Positions 6,104-6,776 of a DNA stretch of 6,776 nt are shown one piece after another (the stretch's first letter is position 1; every line of letters begins with the position of its first letter). Location of the stretch: NCBI GenBank assembly GCA_015485755.1, contig WFTD01000032.1, forward strand, positions 1-6,776, written 5' to 3'. The stretch comes from Patescibacteria group bacterium (lineage in GTDB: Bacteria > Patescibacteriota > Patescibacteriia > S139-126). Under the pieces are notes generated by a model. That model was not told the origin of the DNA. It saw only the letters and a program-made list of their open reading frames with translations, and made no database searches. Made by a program: the position numbers and the translations under genes.

Positions 6104-6658
6104 CTATCTGCGGCTGTACAGTCCAGTGATACTGCTTTGGGCTAATTTATATTTATCTACCAATGCCAAAAAATCCTGATAATCCGTTGGTTCAATTGAC
6201 TCAACCGACAAGGCGTACAAAGTAAAAATATAACGATGGGTTCCGCTGGGCGGACAGGGGCCTCCATAACCAACCTCACCAAAATCATTGATCAGCTCTT
6301 TACCTGGCGCTGGAATGGGATCATCCGAATTGAGCTCTCTGTCTTGAGGAGGTAGGTTAACAACCAACCAATGCAAAAAACCTTTGCCAGGCGCATCTGG
6401 ATCAAACACAGCCAAAGCCAATGACTTGGCTTCAGCTGGCACTTCTGACCAGCCTAAATGAGGCCTAATATTTTCCCCGTCGCAAGTAAAACGGGGGTCA
6501 AGAAAACTGCCGTCTTCAAAATCATTGCTATAAAACTCCATATTGCTGTTATTAATATTCTTATTGGGATAAATTGGCTGCTTCCTGCTAGTTGGAGCGC
6601 AGCTAGTTAAAAATAATAACAATAGTAAATTTAATATTTTTTTAAATCTATTTCTCAT
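6104..6658 (-). CDS. PEBP family (YbhB/YbcL, Raf-kinase-inhibitor-like) lipoprotein
   Basis: This 184-residue protein of the phosphatidylethanolamine-binding protein family has an N-terminal lipoprotein signal: basic MRNRFKK, a leucine-rich core, and lipobox LTSC with lipidation at C20. After a short linker the PEBP domain follows with its usual blocks: FTCDGENIRPHLGW (57-70), FDPDAP (85-90), HWLVVNLPP (96-104) and YGGPCPPSGTHRYIFTLYAL (131-150). The Asp-Pro-Asp, His and Gly-Pro-Cys-Pro-Pro residues lining the anion/ligand pocket are present, so the fold should bind. The bacterial ligand is unknown. The frame is open further upstream to an ATG at 6742, but that stretch overlaps the channel gene in another frame and would bury the lipoprotein signal. 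GGGGA at 6670-6666, 7 bases from the ATG at 6658, supports the start used here; the ATG at 6661 is an alternative. It overlaps the channel gene by 11 bases, so translational coupling is likely. No terminator is evident after it. Confidence 0.92.
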   Translation of the reverse strand: MRNRFKKILNLLLLLFLTSCAPTSRKQPIYPNKNINNSNMEFYSNDFEDGSFLDPRFTCDGENIRPHLGWSEVPAEAKSLALAVFDPDAPGKGFLHWLVVNLPPQDRELNSDDPIPAPGKELINDFGEVGYGGPCPPSGTHRYIFTLYALSVESIEPTDYQDFLALVDKYKLAQSSITGLYSRR

Positions 6659-6776
6659 CATTCTGTCCCCGAGCCAAATAAATGGTTTGAGTTGGGTAAG
6701 CAAACTCAATCCCCTCTTTGGCAAAGTGGGAAAACAAATCAAAATTTATTTTCTGCCGCGCATCCATATATTCAAC
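6648..6776 (-). CDS. MscS-family small-conductance mechanosensitive channel, C-terminal end (partial)
   Basis: This is a partial gene entering from the right edge; the leftward frame is open from 6776 to a TAG at 6650-6648, giving 42 residues. The stretch reads VEYMDARQKINFDLFSHFAK, then EGIEFAYPTQTIYLARGQNDEK. The pattern INFDLF...F...GIEFAYPTQT(I/L)YL is the conserved C-terminal end of the cytoplasmic vestibule domain of MscS-type channels. These inner-membrane channels open under membrane tension and release solutes on hypo-osmotic shock. The pore-lining helix and membrane segments lie outside the window, so subfamily and function cannot be confirmed. Its last codons overlap the start of the PEBP lipoprotein gene. 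Confidence 0.85.
   Translation of the reverse strand, partial: VEYMDARQKINFDLFSHFAKEGIEFAYPTQTIYLARGQNDEK

Noticed and set aside
6114..6121. Palindrome CTGTACAG near the end of the PEBP gene
   Set aside because: It lies within coding sequence, has only 8 bases and no loop or T tail, so it is neither terminator nor convincing operator.
5903..6145. 80-codon open frame on the + strand over the small basic gene and PEBP end
   Set aside because: It runs antisense to the 48-residue gene and its promoter, lacks a ribosome binding site and resembles no family.

Overview
The window is ordinary double-stranded bacterial chromosome, densely packed with genes. The first half reads rightward and the second half leftward, and the two halves converge near 3340. 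Composition is moderate to AT-rich, and the first operon is visibly more GC-rich than the rest. The organism is a bacterium. The multi-copy DUF5666-like exported protein with a Kazal-like N-terminus, short intergenic gaps and small gene sizes fit a Patescibacteria/CPR-type lineage, but that is inference only; no rRNA or other taxonomic marker is present.

Rightward half (1-3340). The window opens in the last 32 codons of a PrkA-type serine protein kinase. A YhbH/YeaH (DUF444, VWA-domain) gene and a SpoVR/YcgB gene follow, with a strong Shine-Dalgarno before the first and a 4-base stop/start overlap between the two. This is the known PrkA-YhbH-SpoVR stress/sporulation-associated module, here as one operon ending at a clear intrinsic terminator (2741-2769). 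Next is a stand-alone unit: a good sigma70-type promoter (2772-2800), a strong ribosome binding site, a 157-residue protein I do not recognise, and its own terminator (3317-3340).

Leftward half (6776-3339). In transcription order this holds: the C-terminal tail of an MscS-family mechanosensitive channel; an overlapping PEBP/YbhB-family lipoprotein; a 48-residue very basic protein with its own promoter and terminator; a 575-residue exported protein with a degenerate Kazal-like motif, four DUF5666-like beta modules, a basic helical insert and an acidic tail; a terminator hairpin; and a cis-prenyltransferase (UppS family).

How the parts relate: the first operon is a regulatory/stress module, with a kinase, a VWA protein and SpoVR. 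The leftward genes are envelope-related (mechanosensitive channel, lipoprotein, exported protein, lipid-carrier synthesis), with a small, probably nucleic-acid-binding, basic protein inserted among them. No CRISPR array, tRNA, rRNA, insertion sequence or attachment site was seen. No stretch over 300 bases lacks a gene. The points most worth following up are the 48-residue gene, the architecture of the 575-residue exported protein, and the PrkA-YhbH-SpoVR operon in this setting.
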